In this document: positions 10,950 to 20,221 of the stretch, piece by piece
Layout: each line of letters opens with the position of its first letter
Position numbering within the stretch: position 1 is the stretch's first letter
From: Mycolicibacterium pulveris
GTDB taxonomy: Bacteria; Actinomycetota; Actinomycetes; Mycobacteriales; Mycobacteriaceae
Length of the DNA stretch: 64,000 bases
Direction of reading: 5' to 3'
Assembly (NCBI RefSeq): GCF_010725725.1
Contig: NZ_AP022599.1
Coordinates: 2,666,001 to 2,730,000 of the forward strand
Notes under the pieces: generated by a model
Databases searched by the model: none
The model's input: the letters and a program-made list of their open reading frames with translations, nothing else
What the model was told of the DNA's origin: nothing
Translations under genes and position numbers: made by a program

Positions 10950-12835
10950 GGGGCTTGATCGTAATTGGGCAGGCGGATGGCCAGCACGAACGGTCCGATC
11001 TCGGAGACGTCGAAGCGCGGGTCGTCGAACAGGGCTTCGTCGAGGGCGACGTGGTAGCGGCGCACGTTGGGCTGGTTGGGGTAGACGTCGGAGGCCAGCC
11101 GCAGCGTGTAGGTGTCAGTCGAACTAGCTGGGCCGCCGCGGCGCATGAGAAACACCGTCGGCGGCTTCCACGGCAGCGCGTCGAGGGCCTCGATGAACGC
11201 GTCGGCGTCGGTCAGCTTGGCCCAGCTCTCGATCGCCTCGGCGCGCTTCTCGAACTGCGCAAGCGGGTTGGCGTAGTGCGACGTCAGCCCCTGAAACCCG
11301 TAGTAGGGGTAGTAGGACAGGAAGCTGTAGTCGGCGGTCATCACCACGGTTTCGTTGCGCGGCAGGCCCGTCGTCTCGCGGATCTTCACGTCGAGCTCGC
11401 GGTAGTAGCGCTCCGAGCCGGGCGGGCGCCGGTCGGCGCGTTGGCCGTAGCCGTCGGTGTCGGTGTAGGCGACGGCGATGTCGGGGCGCAGCACGTCGGG
11501 GATGTCCTGGCTGTAGGTCACCGCGCCGATGGCGCCGATGGTGGCGGCCGCGGCGACGACGCGCTTGGCGTTCTCGGGTTTCGCCCGGGCCGCCACCGCA
11601 CGGGTCACCTCCAGGAAGCCGAACGCGCCCGCGGCGGCCAGCAGCACGGTCAGCGTCGGGTTGAGCCGGAACGACAGCAGCGTCGTGCCGGCCAGCGTGG
11701 TCAGCATCGACAGCAGCGACCACGCGTAGACGGCCAGCACCGCGATCGCCAGCGCGCCGGCGCGGGTGGACGAACGTGCCCGCCACACCAGCCACAGCGT
11801 GCCGAGCATGCACAGCGCGCCGAGCAGGGTGAAGTGCAGCATCGGGAACTCGAGCTCGGCGCCCACCGAAGGCAGATAGTGCTGGGCGGTGCCCGAATCG
11901 GCGGGCTCGTCCTTGATCGCGGCGGCCAGCCACGGGCCCCAGCCGATCAGCGCGATCGCCCCGGAGAGGGCTCCGATGGCGACAAGCCGCAGCAGCGGCT
12001 CAAGGCGGCGGCGCGCGACCGCCAGGACGAAAGCCATGATCGCCAACGTGAACGCGGCGAACACGAACAGCAGGGTGTAGAACAGCGCGGTGACGCCGAG
12101 GAAGATGCCGACGCCGATCACCGCGGCCCACCCGCCGTTGCGGGTGCCGCCCCGCAGTCCCGACCAGGCCAGCACGAACACCGGCGGCAGCAGCGCGGTG
12201 ATCATCGCGGCGTACGGCTCGGCCGGTGCGTAGGCGAGCGTCGCCGCGGCGGTGGCCGTCGCGACGATCAACGCGTACTCGAAGCGAATCATCTCGGCCC
12301 ACAACACGAATGCGGCGGTGATCGCGACCGTGATGGAGATGATCGCCCACGGTTTGAACATCTCCCAGCCGGGCATGCCGGTCAGATCGGCGAGCCGGCC
12401 GCCGATCCAGAACCAGCCCGGCGGATAGAACGGCGGCAGACCGTAGTAGGTCATGTCGTGCAGCGCGGCGGTGTCGGTGAACCGGGTCAGGTACTCGGTG
12501 CGGAACTGCTGGTCGACCGAAATACCGTGCAGGTAAAGCTTGGTGGCGCCCAGCGGCATCGCCAGGGTGACCACCGAGAACGCCGAAAGGAACACCGTCG
12601 CGCCGGCCCACGCGAGCAGGCGCCTGCCGCGCCGCCACACCCAGCCCGACCCGAACAGCCCTGCCAGACAACCGACCTGGCCGACGGTGGTCAGTGCGTG
12701 CAGCTGGTTGGACGAGTTGTACGCCGGCCAGTCCACCTGCGATATCGCGATCAGCGAGATCACCGCGACGACGGCCGCCACGGCCGCCACGGCCGCCAGC
12801 TGGCCGACGACCTTGACCGGCGTGGCGCCGCGCAT
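10946..12835 (-). CDS. aftA: Galactan 5-O-arabinofuranosyltransferase AftA
   Basis: Taken as 629 aa from ATG 12835, whose A is also the last base of the dprE2 stop (TGATG). A longer in-frame ATG at 12916 exists but would overlap dprE2 by 82 nt, and the extra residues look non-native. AftA is a GT-C (GT85) membrane enzyme that puts the first arabinofuranose on the galactan chain, from decaprenyl-phosphoryl-arabinose. The protein starts with a hydrophobic helix, then the motif [18 protein letters not shown], typical of AftA (Rv3792). About ten further membrane helices and a soluble C-terminal domain follow. Its overlaps with dprE2 and embC place it in one operon. Confidence 0.95.
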   Translation of the reverse strand: MRGATPVKVVGQLAAVAAVAAVVAVISLIAISQVDWPAYNSSNQLHALTTVGQVGCLAGLFGSGWVWRRGRRLLAWAGATVFLSAFSVVTLAMPLGATKLYLHGISVDQQFRTEYLTRFTDTAALHDMTYYGLPPFYPPGWFWIGGRLADLTGMPGWEMFKPWAIISITVAITAAFVLWAEMIRFEYALIVATATAAATLAYAPAEPYAAMITALLPPVFVLAWSGLRGGTRNGGWAAVIGVGIFLGVTALFYTLLFVFAAFTLAIMAFVLAVARRRLEPLLRLVAIGALSGAIALIGWGPWLAAAIKDEPADSGTAQHYLPSVGAELEFPMLHFTLLGALCMLGTLWLVWRARSSTRAGALAIAVLAVYAWSLLSMLTTLAGTTLLSFRLNPTLTVLLAAAGAFGFLEVTRAVAARAKPENAKRVVAAAATIGAIGAVTYSQDIPDVLRPDIAVAYTDTDGYGQRADRRPPGSERYYRELDVKIRETTGLPRNETVVMTADYSFLSYYPYYGFQGLTSHYANPLAQFEKRAEAIESWAKLTDADAFIEALDALPWKPPTVFLMRRGGPASSTDTYTLRLASDVYPNQPNVRRYHVALDEALFDDPRFDVSEIGPFVLAIRLPNYDQAP

Positions 12836-13617
12836 CAGATGGGGAGCTTGCGGAAGATGGGGCGCGGGATATGCCGCAACACCATCATCACGTACCTGAA
12901 CACCCCCGGTGCCCATACCAGTTCCTTGCCCTTGGCCGAGGCGGTGACCGCCAGTTCGGCAACGTCTTCCTTGTCGACGGTGAACGGTGCTTCTTTGGTG
13001 CCGGTGGCCTTCCAGTGCTCGATGGTGGTGCGGGTGCGCACCTGGCCGGGCCGGATGACCAACACCTGAACGCCATACTCGCGCAACGCCTCGCCGAGCC
13101 CGAGGTAGAACCCGTCGAGGCCGGCCTTGGTGGAGCCGTACACGAAGTTGGACCGTCGCACCCGTTCCCCGGCCGCCGAACTCATCGCGATGATGCGGCC
13201 GAAGCCCTGCGCGCGCATCTTCTCACCGAGCAGCACACCCACCGAAACCGCTGCGGTGTAGTTGATTCCGGCGATCTGCACGGCCTTGCGCTGGTTCTGC
13301 CACAGCTCTTCGGCGTCGCCGAGCAGGCCGAACGCCACGATCGCGACGTCGATGTCACCGCCGCGCCACGCCGCCTCGACCACCTTCGGATGGCTCGCGG
13401 TGTCGAGGGCGTCGAAGTCGAGCACCTCGACGGACTTGGCGCCCGCGGCCTCGAGCTGTGCGACGGCGGCCTCGATGCGCGGATGGCCGGGCAGCTCGGC
13501 CAGGATGATGCGAGCAGGCGCGTCGCGCAGATAACGCTCGCAGATGGCCAGGCCGATCTCGGACGTGCCGCCGAGCAACAGGATGGTCTGGGGGTTCCCC
13601 ACGGCATCAATGACCAT
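12835..13617 (-). CDS. dprE2: Decaprenylphosphoryl-2-keto-ribose reductase DprE2
   Basis: 260 aa short-chain dehydrogenase. It reduces the keto intermediate made by DprE1 to decaprenyl-phosphoryl-arabinose, the only arabinose donor for the cell wall. The NAD(P)-binding glycine motif GGTSEIG is near residue 16, the catalytic YxxxK appears as YGSTK, and the Ser of the triad lies in the MSSAAGE segment. The start [11 protein letters not shown] matches the M. tuberculosis protein (Rv3791). It begins 13 bp after dprE1, as expected for two enzymes that act as a pair. Confidence 0.96.
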   Translation of the reverse strand: MVIDAVGNPQTILLLGGTSEIGLAICERYLRDAPARIILAELPGHPRIEAAVAQLEAAGAKSVEVLDFDALDTASHPKVVEAAWRGGDIDVAIVAFGLLGDAEELWQNQRKAVQIAGINYTAAVSVGVLLGEKMRAQGFGRIIAMSSAAGERVRRSNFVYGSTKAGLDGFYLGLGEALREYGVQVLVIRPGQVRTRTTIEHWKATGTKEAPFTVDKEDVAELAVTASAKGKELVWAPGVFRYVMMVLRHIPRPIFRKLPI

Positions 13618-13630
13618 GTGTGCGCACCAT

Positions 13631-14992
13631 TTACAGCAGCTCCAAACGTCGGGCCATGTCGGACGCGAACACCGCGTTGGGATCGACCTTGCGGCGCATG
13701 GCGATCCACTCGTCGATTCGCGGGTACATGGCGTGGAAGGTCTCGGCGGTCGTGCGGGAATCCTTGGCGGTGTAGAGCCGGCCGCCGAACTCCAGCACCC
13801 GCCGGTCGAGGCTAGTCAGGAACTCGCCCAGCCCCGGCTTGACCGGAAAGTCCACGCAGACGTTCCAGCCGGGAATCGGGAAGCTCAGCGGTGCTTGGTT
13901 TCCCGGGCCGAACAGCTTGAACACGTTGAGGAACGAATAGTTCCCCGAACGCTGGATGTCGACGATGATCTTCTTGAACTCGTCGACCGCCTCGGTCGGC
14001 ACGACGAACTGGTACTGGGTGAAACCCGCGCGCCCGTATGCGCGGTTCCATTCACCGAGCATGTCCAGCGGGTGATAGAACTGCGTGAGGTTCTGGATCT
14101 TGCCGCGGTAGGTGCCCGACTTGCGGTACCACAGCTCCCCGATGGGCCCGAACGTGTACTTGTTGGCCAGGCCGTTGGGGAAGATGTCGGGGAAGGTAAG
14201 TAGTTGCGGCGCATCGAATTTCAGTGGGTTGCGCTGAAGCTTAGCAGGCAGCTGGTCCAGCCGGGCCAGTGAGCCACGGGATATCGCGGCGCGGCCGAGC
14301 TTGGGTGGCGCGCTGATCGCGTCGAACCAGGCGCTGGAGTAGGTGTAGTTGGCTTCGCTGCCGTCGCTGTGGAACTCGATCGTTTCGTCCAGGTTCGCGG
14401 TGACGTCGCCGTCGGCGATGAAATACGCGGTCTCCGTCGGCGTCATCTCGATCGTGGCGCGCAGGATGATGCCGGTCAGGCCGTTTCCGCCGACGGTTGC
14501 CCAGAACAGCTCGCTGTCCGGGCCGTCGGGGGTCAGCGACCGGATCTCACCGTCGGCCGTCAACAGATCGATCGAGCGGACGTGGTTGCCGAAGCTTCCG
14601 GCGCTGTGATGGTTCTTGCCGTGGATGTCGCAGGCGATCGCCCCGCCGACGGTGACCTGCCTGGTGCCCGGCAGCACCGGCACCCACAGCCCGAACGGCA
14701 ACGCCGCCTTCATCAGCGTGTCCAAACTCACGCCCGCGTCGACGTCGACCATGCGGGTTTCGGCGACGATGGAGTGGATCCGGTTCAGCGCGGTCATGTC
14801 GATCACCAGGCCGCCGCCGTTCTGGGCGTTGTCGCCGTAGGAGCGGCCTAGGCCCCGGGCGATGACCCCGCGCTGGCCCGTCGTCGCCACCGCCCGCGCG
14901 ATGACCTCGACCTCCGGCGTCGACAACACCTGGGCCACCGACGGAGCGGTGCGTCCCCAGCCCGTCAGGCGCTGCGTGGTGGTCTCGAACAT
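13631..14992 (-). CDS. dprE1: Decaprenylphosphoryl-beta-D-ribose oxidase DprE1
   Basis: 453 aa FAD-dependent oxidase of the VAO family. It oxidises decaprenyl-phosphoryl-ribose at C2, the first half of the ribose-to-arabinose epimerisation. The FAD domain shows [16 protein letters not shown] near 46-61 and [23 protein letters not shown] near 107-127. Cys379 (in GWNVCVDFP) aligns with M. tuberculosis Cys387, the residue covalently hit by benzothiazinones, and His124 with His132, a constant offset of 8. The enzyme should therefore be benzothiazinone-sensitive at this site. A TANNNT -10 box 7 nt before the ATG suggests its own leaderless promoter. Confidence 0.97.
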   Translation of the reverse strand: MFETTTQRLTGWGRTAPSVAQVLSTPEVEVIARAVATTGQRGVIARGLGRSYGDNAQNGGGLVIDMTALNRIHSIVAETRMVDVDAGVSLDTLMKAALPFGLWVPVLPGTRQVTVGGAIACDIHGKNHHSAGSFGNHVRSIDLLTADGEIRSLTPDGPDSELFWATVGGNGLTGIILRATIEMTPTETAYFIADGDVTANLDETIEFHSDGSEANYTYSSAWFDAISAPPKLGRAAISRGSLARLDQLPAKLQRNPLKFDAPQLLTFPDIFPNGLANKYTFGPIGELWYRKSGTYRGKIQNLTQFYHPLDMLGEWNRAYGRAGFTQYQFVVPTEAVDEFKKIIVDIQRSGNYSFLNVFKLFGPGNQAPLSFPIPGWNVCVDFPVKPGLGEFLTSLDRRVLEFGGRLYTAKDSRTTAETFHAMYPRIDEWIAMRRKVDPNAVFASDMARRLELL

Positions 14993-14999
14993 CGTGACG

Positions 15000-15005
15000 A
15001 GGGTA
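15000..15005 (-). promoter_or_regulatory. Putative -10 element for leaderless dprE1 transcript
   Basis: On the minus strand TACCCT at 15005-15000 fits the mycobacterial TANNNT -10 consensus. Seven nucleotides separate it from the dprE1 ATG at 14992, so transcription would start at or next to the start codon. There is no Shine-Dalgarno sequence before this ATG, which fits a leaderless mRNA. No clear -35 box is seen, which is common in mycobacteria. Confidence 0.45.
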
Positions 15006-15048
15006 CCGTGCGGCCCGCGCGGCCCTGCTCAGCCGAAAGTGCCGGCGC

Positions 15049-15104
15049 CGAGACTGCGCACAGATCGCGAAATCACGCGAAATCGCGATCTGTGCGCAGT
15101 CTCG
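15049..15104. terminator. Perfect 22-bp hairpin between gtrA-like gene and dprE1
   Basis: The arms at 15049-15070 and 15083-15104 (CGAGACTGCGCACAGATCGC plus two bases, and its exact complement) enclose a 12-nt loop. There is no U-tract. It lies between two genes on the same strand, so it probably ends the gtrA-like transcript and separates it from the dprE1-embB operon. Confidence 0.6.
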
Positions 15105-15125
15105 ATCCGCAGGTGGGGCGCCGCC

Positions 15126-15536
15126 TCAGCGCAGCCGGAAGATCACCGCCCGCTGGACGACGAAGTTGATCACCGTCGCGGTGCCCTGGGCGATGACGAA
15201 CGCGACCGGCACCCGCCACGGTTTGTCGTCCCACGCCATGTAGAGCAGGTAGTTGATGCCCACCTGTGCGGCGTAGGTCACCGTGTAGAGCACGCACACC
15301 GCGATGAAGCGCGCGGTGCTGGGCGGCGCCTGAAACGTCCAGCGCCGGTTGATCAGGTACGCGGTCGTCGTGCCCGCGATGAAGCCGATGGTCTTGGCCA
15401 CGTTCACGTGCAGCCCGACCATGAGCAGAACCACGTACAGACCGAAGTCGACGACCGCCGAGAAACCACCGGTGACGATGAACCGCCACACCTGGGTGCC
15501 CAGCGTCAGGGTCGGCTGCATAGGGGGCTCGGCCAC
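15126..15536 (-). CDS. GtrA-family membrane protein (Rv3789-like)
   Basis: 136 aa with four predicted membrane helices (about 18-38, 45-63, 78-98, 105-125), the GtrA/DPMS fold. Family members carry or assist transfer of polyprenyl-linked sugars across the membrane. The M. tuberculosis neighbour Rv3789 was first proposed as a decaprenyl-phospho-arabinose flippase and later as an anchor that recruits AftA. NRRWTF, typical of the loop after helix 2, is present. The position just upstream of dprE1 supports a role in arabinan supply, but a long hairpin lies between it and dprE1, so it may be a separate unit. The start could be ATG 15536 or the internal Met at residue 6. Confidence 0.85.
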   Translation of the reverse strand: MAEPPMQPTLTLGTQVWRFIVTGGFSAVVDFGLYVVLLMVGLHVNVAKTIGFIAGTTTAYLINRRWTFQAPPSTARFIAVCVLYTVTYAAQVGINYLLYMAWDDKPWRVPVAFVIAQGTATVINFVVQRAVIFRLR

Positions 15537-15686
15537 CGCAGCAGCTTACGGCGCGGTCGTGCTCGCGGGTGTCAGCGCCGCGGGGAGCCGCGATTGTGCG
15601 GTCTCATACGCCCGGCCCGGCGTGTCGCGGATGAAACCGCGCCGTCGCGTGCTCGACGGGTGCCGCTGCGGTAATACCGTCGAGGG

Positions 15687-16424
15687 GTGCAGACCCGCTC
15701 CGGTGCGCAGATCGTCGTCGACGGTGACGTGGTCTACAAGCTGCACCGGCCGGAAACCAACCCGCGGCAGTTGACCGCGCGGCTGGCCGTCGCCGTGCAG
15801 TCGGACTCGGTACTCTCGCCGCTGGACGCCGTGCCCGAGCCCGTCGGCACCCGCTGGCGCACCCGATGGCCCCGCGTGCAAACCGTTGCGCCAGAACCGG
15901 ATTGCCTCCCGTGGGCGGCGGCCGGTCGGCTGCTGGCGCGGCTGCATCGCGAAACCGTGCCTCGTCGCCAGCCGCCTCACGGATGGCCGCAGCGGCTGCG
16001 TCGAATGCTGCGCCACACCGCCGATGTCACCGTGCGCCACGCCGCGGCCGGGCTGCCCGACGTGGTCTGGCGCGCCGGATCGGCCGATCGGCCCGCGACG
16101 CTGGTGCACGGCGACTGGCATCTCGGCCAACTCGGCCGTCGCGCGCCCGGCCGGCCGTGGCTGCTGCTCGACATCGACGACATGGGCGTCGGCGACCCCG
16201 CGTGGGATCTGGCCCGGCCCGCCGGCTTCTGGGCGGCGGGGCTGATCCCCGACGACGACTGGGCGACGTTTCTGGACGCCTACCGCGGCGCGGACGGGCC
16301 CGCGGTGCCACAGGGTGATCCGTGGCCGGTGCTCGAACCGGTCGCACGCGCCGCGGTCATCTGCGCCGCCGCGCATCATCCAGAGGACGAACTGCTGCGC
16401 GAGGCGTGCTCGCGGATGCGCTAG
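15687..16424 (+). CDS. APH-family phosphotransferase (kinase fold)
   Basis: 245 aa with a GTG start. The C-terminal lobe carries the aminoglycoside/choline kinase catalytic loop LVHGDWHLGQL and the metal-binding DIDDMGVGDPAWDLA, so a small-molecule kinase activity is likely. The N-lobe is short and less typical, and the substrate is unknown. It is divergent from the gtrA-like gene and its TAG stop shares the palindrome CTAG with the stop of the converging zinc-ribbon gene. Housekeeping APH-fold enzymes of this sort phosphorylate sugars or small alcohols; nothing in the sequence points to drug resistance. Confidence 0.75.
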   Translation: MQTRSGAQIVVDGDVVYKLHRPETNPRQLTARLAVAVQSDSVLSPLDAVPEPVGTRWRTRWPRVQTVAPEPDCLPWAAAGRLLARLHRETVPRRQPPHGWPQRLRRMLRHTADVTVRHAAAGLPDVVWRAGSADRPATLVHGDWHLGQLGRRAPGRPWLLLDIDDMGVGDPAWDLARPAGFWAAGLIPDDDWATFLDAYRGADGPAVPQGDPWPVLEPVARAAVICAAAHHPEDELLREACSRMR

Positions 16425-16741
16425 CTCGAGAAGAACAGCCTGCCGAAGCCCTGCCTGCGGTAGTACTTGTTGCCGCGATGCCCCCAGCCCGGGCCGTAGC
16501 CGTAACCGGGCTGCGGCGGCGGTGGCGGCGGCGGAGCCTGCACGAACCGGTTCTCCAACTGAGTGAGCGCCTCGAGCTCGCCGAAGTCGAGGAAGATGCC
16601 GCGACAGGTGTCGCATTGTTCCAGGTGGATGCCGTTGCGCTCGTAGGTCTTCATCATGCCCGCGCACTTAGGGCAACGCAGCGTGGTGGCACCGCTGGCG
16701 GGCGGCGGGGCCTGCGGCGGTTCGTATGGCGGAATACTCAT
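16421..16741 (-). CDS. Zinc-ribbon (TFIIB-type) protein
   Basis: 106 aa. CPKC at residues 23-26 and CDTC at 43-46, followed by RGIFLDFGELEAL, form the zf-TFIIB zinc ribbon found in many small bacterial proteins of unknown function. A proline run and a Gly-Tyr-rich low-complexity tail follow. No enzymatic domain is visible. It may bind nucleic acid or a protein partner, but this is not shown. It converges on the APH-type gene with the two stop codons sharing CTAG. Confidence 0.75.
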   Translation of the reverse strand: MSIPPYEPPQAPPPASGATTLRCPKCAGMMKTYERNGIHLEQCDTCRGIFLDFGELEALTQLENRFVQAPPPPPPPQPGYGYGPGWGHRGNKYYRRQGFGRLFFSS

Positions 16742-16808
16742 AGGTGCACAACGGCGCGCTCAGCGGTCTGGTTCCGCGAGCGAGCCGGTCATCCGCTACC
16801 GGGCGAAG

Positions 16809-17639
16809 TTATACCCAGTACGCGACGCGGGCCCGGTATTGGCGCATCGCGAAGGCGGCAAGGATCCAGCCGATCACCGTCAGCACGATCACCACCACCC
16901 AGTGGTGCAGCTCCTGGTCGGCGCCGAGCAGCGGCGCGCGGACGATGTCGAGGTAGTGCAGCAGCGGGTTGAGCTCGACGATCCTGAGGTAGTCCGCGGC
17001 GCCCTGCTGCTGCAGGGTCGACTCATTCCAGATGATCGGCGTCATGAAGAACAGCAGCTGCACCAGGCTGACCAGCAGGGGGCTGATGTCGCGGTAGCGG
17101 GTGGCCAGGATGCCGAAGCACAACGAAACCCACACGCAGTTCGCCACGATCAGCACCATCGCCGGAATCACCGCCAGCGCCGTCCACGACCACGGCTTGG
17201 GGTAGATGATCGCGATGATCACGAAGATGATCATGTTGTGGCCGAACAGAATCATCTGCCGCCACACCAGCCGATAGACGTGCACCGACAACGGGGTCGG
17301 CAGCTGTTTGATCAGGCCCTCGTTGGCAATGAACACCTCCGCGCCCTCGAGGATCGACGCGTTGATCATGTTCCAGATGATCAGCCCGAGGGTGACGTAC
17401 GGAAGATGTTCGGACAGTTCGAGTTTGAACAGCTTCGAGTACAACAGGCCCATGGCCACCGCGGTGGCGCCGGTGGCGATCGTGATCCAGAACGGGCCCA
17501 GCACCGAACGGCGGTACCGCTGTTTGATGTCCTGCCAGCCCAGGTGCAGCCATAACTCGTGTTTGGCGAAGCCGGCGACAAGGTCGCCCCATGCGCGGCC
17601 GAAAGTCTTCGACTGCGCGGCGGCGTCGGTGAACGTCAC
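16809..17639 (-). CDS. wzm: Galactan exporter permease Wzm
   Basis: 276 aa, ABC-2 type permease with about six membrane helices and the family motif WQDIKQRYRRSVLGPFW near residues 36-52. It is the membrane half of the transporter (Rv3783/RfbD in M. tuberculosis) that moves the lipid-linked galactan precursor of arabinogalactan out of the cytoplasm, together with Wzt. A GTG start overlaps the glfT1 stop as GTGA at 17636-17639. Gene order wzt-glfT1-wzm matches M. tuberculosis Rv3781-Rv3783. Confidence 0.92.
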   Translation of the reverse strand: MTFTDAAAQSKTFGRAWGDLVAGFAKHELWLHLGWQDIKQRYRRSVLGPFWITIATGATAVAMGLLYSKLFKLELSEHLPYVTLGLIIWNMINASILEGAEVFIANEGLIKQLPTPLSVHVYRLVWRQMILFGHNMIIFVIIAIIYPKPWSWTALAVIPAMVLIVANCVWVSLCFGILATRYRDISPLLVSLVQLLFFMTPIIWNESTLQQQGAADYLRIVELNPLLHYLDIVRAPLLGADQELHHWVVVIVLTVIGWILAAFAMRQYRARVAYWV

Positions 17640-18532
17640 GGTCTCTGGAACCTTTCCCTACGGCCCAAGCGCCGCAACCGAATCCACTCCCACAGCCCCG
17701 CCGGATCGCGTCGCGACACCAAAAAGTACCAGCCGAACCGGGCCCACTCCTGGAACAGCAGGCGGCGAAGCCCAGGCTGCGACAGCAGATAACCGCGGTT
17801 CCGGTAGGTGTAGAACCGTTTGCCCGCATCGTCGGGATACTGGGTGTGCATCCGGCCTCCGAGGATGGGTTTGAACTCGTCACCGCCCTGCGGATGCAAA
17901 TACACCGCGTCAAGGCAGGTGCCGAACGGCAGGCCGGAACGGACCAGCCTGCGGTGCAGTTCGGTTTCGTCGCCGCGGACGAACAACCGCAGATCCGGTA
18001 CCCCGACGGCTTCCAGCGTCGACGCGGCGAACAACGCACCGTTGAACAACGAGGCGTAGCCGGGCAGCAGGTCCTGGCCGGGGTGGGTGCGCAACTCCTC
18101 CACCCGGCGTCGCCACGCCACGCCGCGGCGCAACGGAAAGGCCAGGCGCGCAGGGTCATCGAGGTCGCACACCATCGGCGACACCTCGGCCAGCCCGTGC
18201 CTGGCGGCGCACGCCAGCAGCGTGCCCAGCACCTCGGAGTCGGCGGGCCGGCCGTCGTCGTCGGCCAGCCACACCCAGTCGGCGCCGAGCGCCAGCGCAT
18301 GTAGCATCCCCAACGCGAAACCACCTGCGCCACCGAGGTTTCGACGCGATCCCAGGTAGGTCGTCGGCACCGGCTGGCCGGCCACCAGCTCGGCCACCCG
18401 GGTGTCGTTGTCGTTGTCGACGACGATCAGGTGGTCGGGCGCGCGGGTCTGGGCCGTCACCGTCTCCAGCGACTTGGCCAGCTCGTCGGGCCGCCGGTGC
18501 GTGACCACCACCGCGCAGACGGTGCCGGTCAT
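17636..18532 (-). CDS. glfT1: Galactofuranosyltransferase GlfT1
   Basis: 298 aa, taken from ATG 18532, which overlaps the wzt stop (ATGA). A longer frame upstream lies inside wzt and is rejected. It is a GT-A (GT2) glycosyltransferase that adds the first two galactofuranose units to the decaprenyl-diphosphoryl-GlcNAc-Rha primer at the inner membrane face. The nucleotide-binding start CAVVVTHRRPDEL, the metal-binding ADDDGRP (Asp91-93) and the later FVRGDETEL motif are all present. It lies between the two halves of the galactan exporter, which couples priming to export. Confidence 0.94.
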   Translation of the reverse strand: MTGTVCAVVVTHRRPDELAKSLETVTAQTRAPDHLIVVDNDNDTRVAELVAGQPVPTTYLGSRRNLGGAGGFALGMLHALALGADWVWLADDDGRPADSEVLGTLLACAARHGLAEVSPMVCDLDDPARLAFPLRRGVAWRRRVEELRTHPGQDLLPGYASLFNGALFAASTLEAVGVPDLRLFVRGDETELHRRLVRSGLPFGTCLDAVYLHPQGGDEFKPILGGRMHTQYPDDAGKRFYTYRNRGYLLSQPGLRRLLFQEWARFGWYFLVSRRDPAGLWEWIRLRRLGRRERFQRP

Positions 18533-19320
18533 CCTTGGCGCGTCTCTTCGAGCACTTCGCGTACATGCCGGGCGGCGTCCTCGCCCTCGTAGGCGCGCAC
18601 CACATCCTCGATGCCGCCCGTCATCTTGATGCTGCCGTGGTCGATCCACATCGCGGTGCTGCACAGCCGGGCCAGAAACTCGTTGGAGTGGCTGGCGAAA
18701 ACCAGGATGCCGGAGCGGGCGACGAGGTCCGCCAGCCGTGTCTGGGCCTTCTTCAAGAACTCGGCGTCCACCGCGCCGATGCCTTCGTCGAGCAGCAGGA
18801 TCTCGGGGTCGATGCTGGTCACCACGCCCATCGCCAGCCGCACCCGCATACCGGTGGAATAGGTCCGCAACGGCATGGACAGGTAATCGCCCAACTCGGT
18901 GAACTCGGCGATCTCGTCGACCTTGGCCAGCATCTGCTTGCGGGTCTGCCCTAGGAACAAACCGCGGATGATGATGTTCTCGAACCCCGAGATCTCCGGG
19001 TCCATCCCGACGCCGAGGTCGAACACCGGGGCCACCCGGCCGCTCACCCTCGCGATACCGCGGGTGGGTTCATAGATTCCCGACAGCAGCCGCAGCAGCG
19101 TCGACTTGCCCGCGCCGTTGTGTCCCACCAACCCGACGCGGTCACCCAGTTCCAGCGACATCGTGATGTCGCGCAGCGCCTCGATGACGACGACATTGGA
19201 GTCGTTGCGCCCGATCGCGCCGCCCGCCTTGCCGAGAAACGTCTTCTTCAGCGAGCGCGACTTGGCGTCGAAGATGGGAAACTCCACCCACGCATTGCGG
19301 GTCTCGATACGCGGGACCAA
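18529..19320 (-). CDS. wzt: Galactan exporter ATPase Wzt
   Basis: 263 aa ABC ATPase. The Walker A GHNGAGKST is at 66-74, the signature YSTGMRVRL at 154-162 and the Walker B ILLLDEG at 174-180. It has no C-terminal carbohydrate-binding domain, unlike Wzt proteins that recognise capped O-antigens. It powers export of lipid-linked galactan with Wzm. The start is TTG at 19320, supported by an AGGAG Shine-Dalgarno 5 nt upstream; an ATG is not available nearby. It follows bpa by 8 bp, so bpa-wzt-glfT1-wzm looks like a single operon. Confidence 0.93.
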   Translation of the reverse strand: MVPRIETRNAWVEFPIFDAKSRSLKKTFLGKAGGAIGRNDSNVVVIEALRDITMSLELGDRVGLVGHNGAGKSTLLRLLSGIYEPTRGIARVSGRVAPVFDLGVGMDPEISGFENIIIRGLFLGQTRKQMLAKVDEIAEFTELGDYLSMPLRTYSTGMRVRLAMGVVTSIDPEILLLDEGIGAVDAEFLKKAQTRLADLVARSGILVFASHSNEFLARLCSTAMWIDHGSIKMTGGIEDVVRAYEGEDAARHVREVLEETRQG

Positions 19321-19328
19321 TACGGCTC

Positions 19329-19835
19329 CTATAGGTACTGCCCGGTGCCGTGCCCGCCGCGCGGTCCAGCCGGGCCGGCCACTCCGGGTGGCAGCGCGCC
19401 CTGACGCATCTGCTCGAGCTGGTGACGCGCCGCCATCTGCTGGGCGAACAGCGCGGTCTGAATGCCGTGGAACAAGCCCTCCAGCCAGCCGACCAGCTGC
19501 GCCTGCGCGACCCGCAGCTCGGCGTCGGAGGGCACCGCCTCATCGGTGAACGGCAGCGTCAGCCGCTCGAGCTCTTCCCGCAGCTCCGGCGCCAGGCCGT
19601 CCTCGAGCTCGATGATGCTGGTCCGGTGAATCTCGCGCAGCCGGTTGCGGCTGGCCTCGTCCAGCGGAGCGGCCCGCACCTCTTCGAGCAGCTGCTTGAT
19701 CATGGTGCCGATCCGCATCACCTTCGCCGGCTGCTCGACGAGGTCGGCCAGCGGTTTGCCGTCGGACTCCTGCTCTTCACCCTCGGACTCGCGGCGGATG
19801 ATTTCGATGTTGTCGTCGTCGCTACTGGTGGTCAT
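19329..19835 (-). CDS. bpa: Bacterial proteasome activator Bpa (PafE)
   Basis: 168 aa, four-helix family PF10759. It forms an ATP-independent ring that docks on the 20S proteasome and opens it for unfolded proteins such as HspR. The key docking motif is the C-terminal GQYL, which ends this protein as HGTGQYL. The acidic N-terminus (about 1-25) is disordered and the helical core runs from about 35 to 150. The M. tuberculosis ortholog is Rv3780 (174 aa) at the same place. Co-transcription with galactan export genes is conserved in mycobacteria but has no known functional reason. Confidence 0.95.
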   Translation of the reverse strand: MTTSSDDDNIEIIRRESEGEEQESDGKPLADLVEQPAKVMRIGTMIKQLLEEVRAAPLDEASRNRLREIHRTSIIELEDGLAPELREELERLTLPFTDEAVPSDAELRVAQAQLVGWLEGLFHGIQTALFAQQMAARHQLEQMRQGALPPGVAGPAGPRGGHGTGQYL

Positions 19836-20221
19836 CTCCGTGAAGTTCCCTGTAATGGCCGTCGTATTGGTTGCTGGGCGGTTCGCGCCGTTCGTAACTT
19901 ATCTGGCGACACTAGCCCTTCGGCCACGGTGCGCCCGCGCAGAGCGCGTTTGCGCCGAGCGCAGCGCCGACCTTGACCACTGCAGCAAACGGGATTGCAG
20001 ACGTCGCTGTCGCCAAAATGCACCCGTGAGCAGCTTGAGGTTGCGAGACGGCGACCAGCGTGTGAGATATGGGCAACAACAACACAATTAGCACTCCGCA
20101 CCGGAAGCTGACTGGACTACTATGGCGACGCAGGCGACCCGGCCCGGCAGGGCGGGTCGGGCCGGCATCGGCCGAAATTCGTGTCGGATGTTGATTCACA
20201 CACGCTCAAAGGTGGGCTGGC
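19836..20221. other. Intergenic region between divergent bpa and the class V aminotransferase-fold gene
   Basis: 386 bp without a convincing gene; short ORFs here have no RBS and no recognisable domain. It must hold the two divergent promoters. A TACTAT at 20118-20123 fits the -10 consensus for the plus-strand gene, with a leader of about 90 nt. No clear palindrome or riboswitch-like fold was found by eye. Confidence 0.5.

Noticed and set aside
12836..12916. Longer AftA start at 12916
   Set aside because: It would overlap dprE2 by 82 nt; the start at 12835 gives the usual TGATG coupling and a protein beginning at its first helix.
15687..16424. Aminoglycoside resistance gene
   Set aside because: The kinase fold is shared by many housekeeping enzymes; the N-lobe and substrate region do not match known resistance enzymes.
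15546..16667. A 373-codon minus-strand frame
   Set aside because: Antisense to the phosphotransferase gene, which has clear catalytic motifs; the mirror frame has none.
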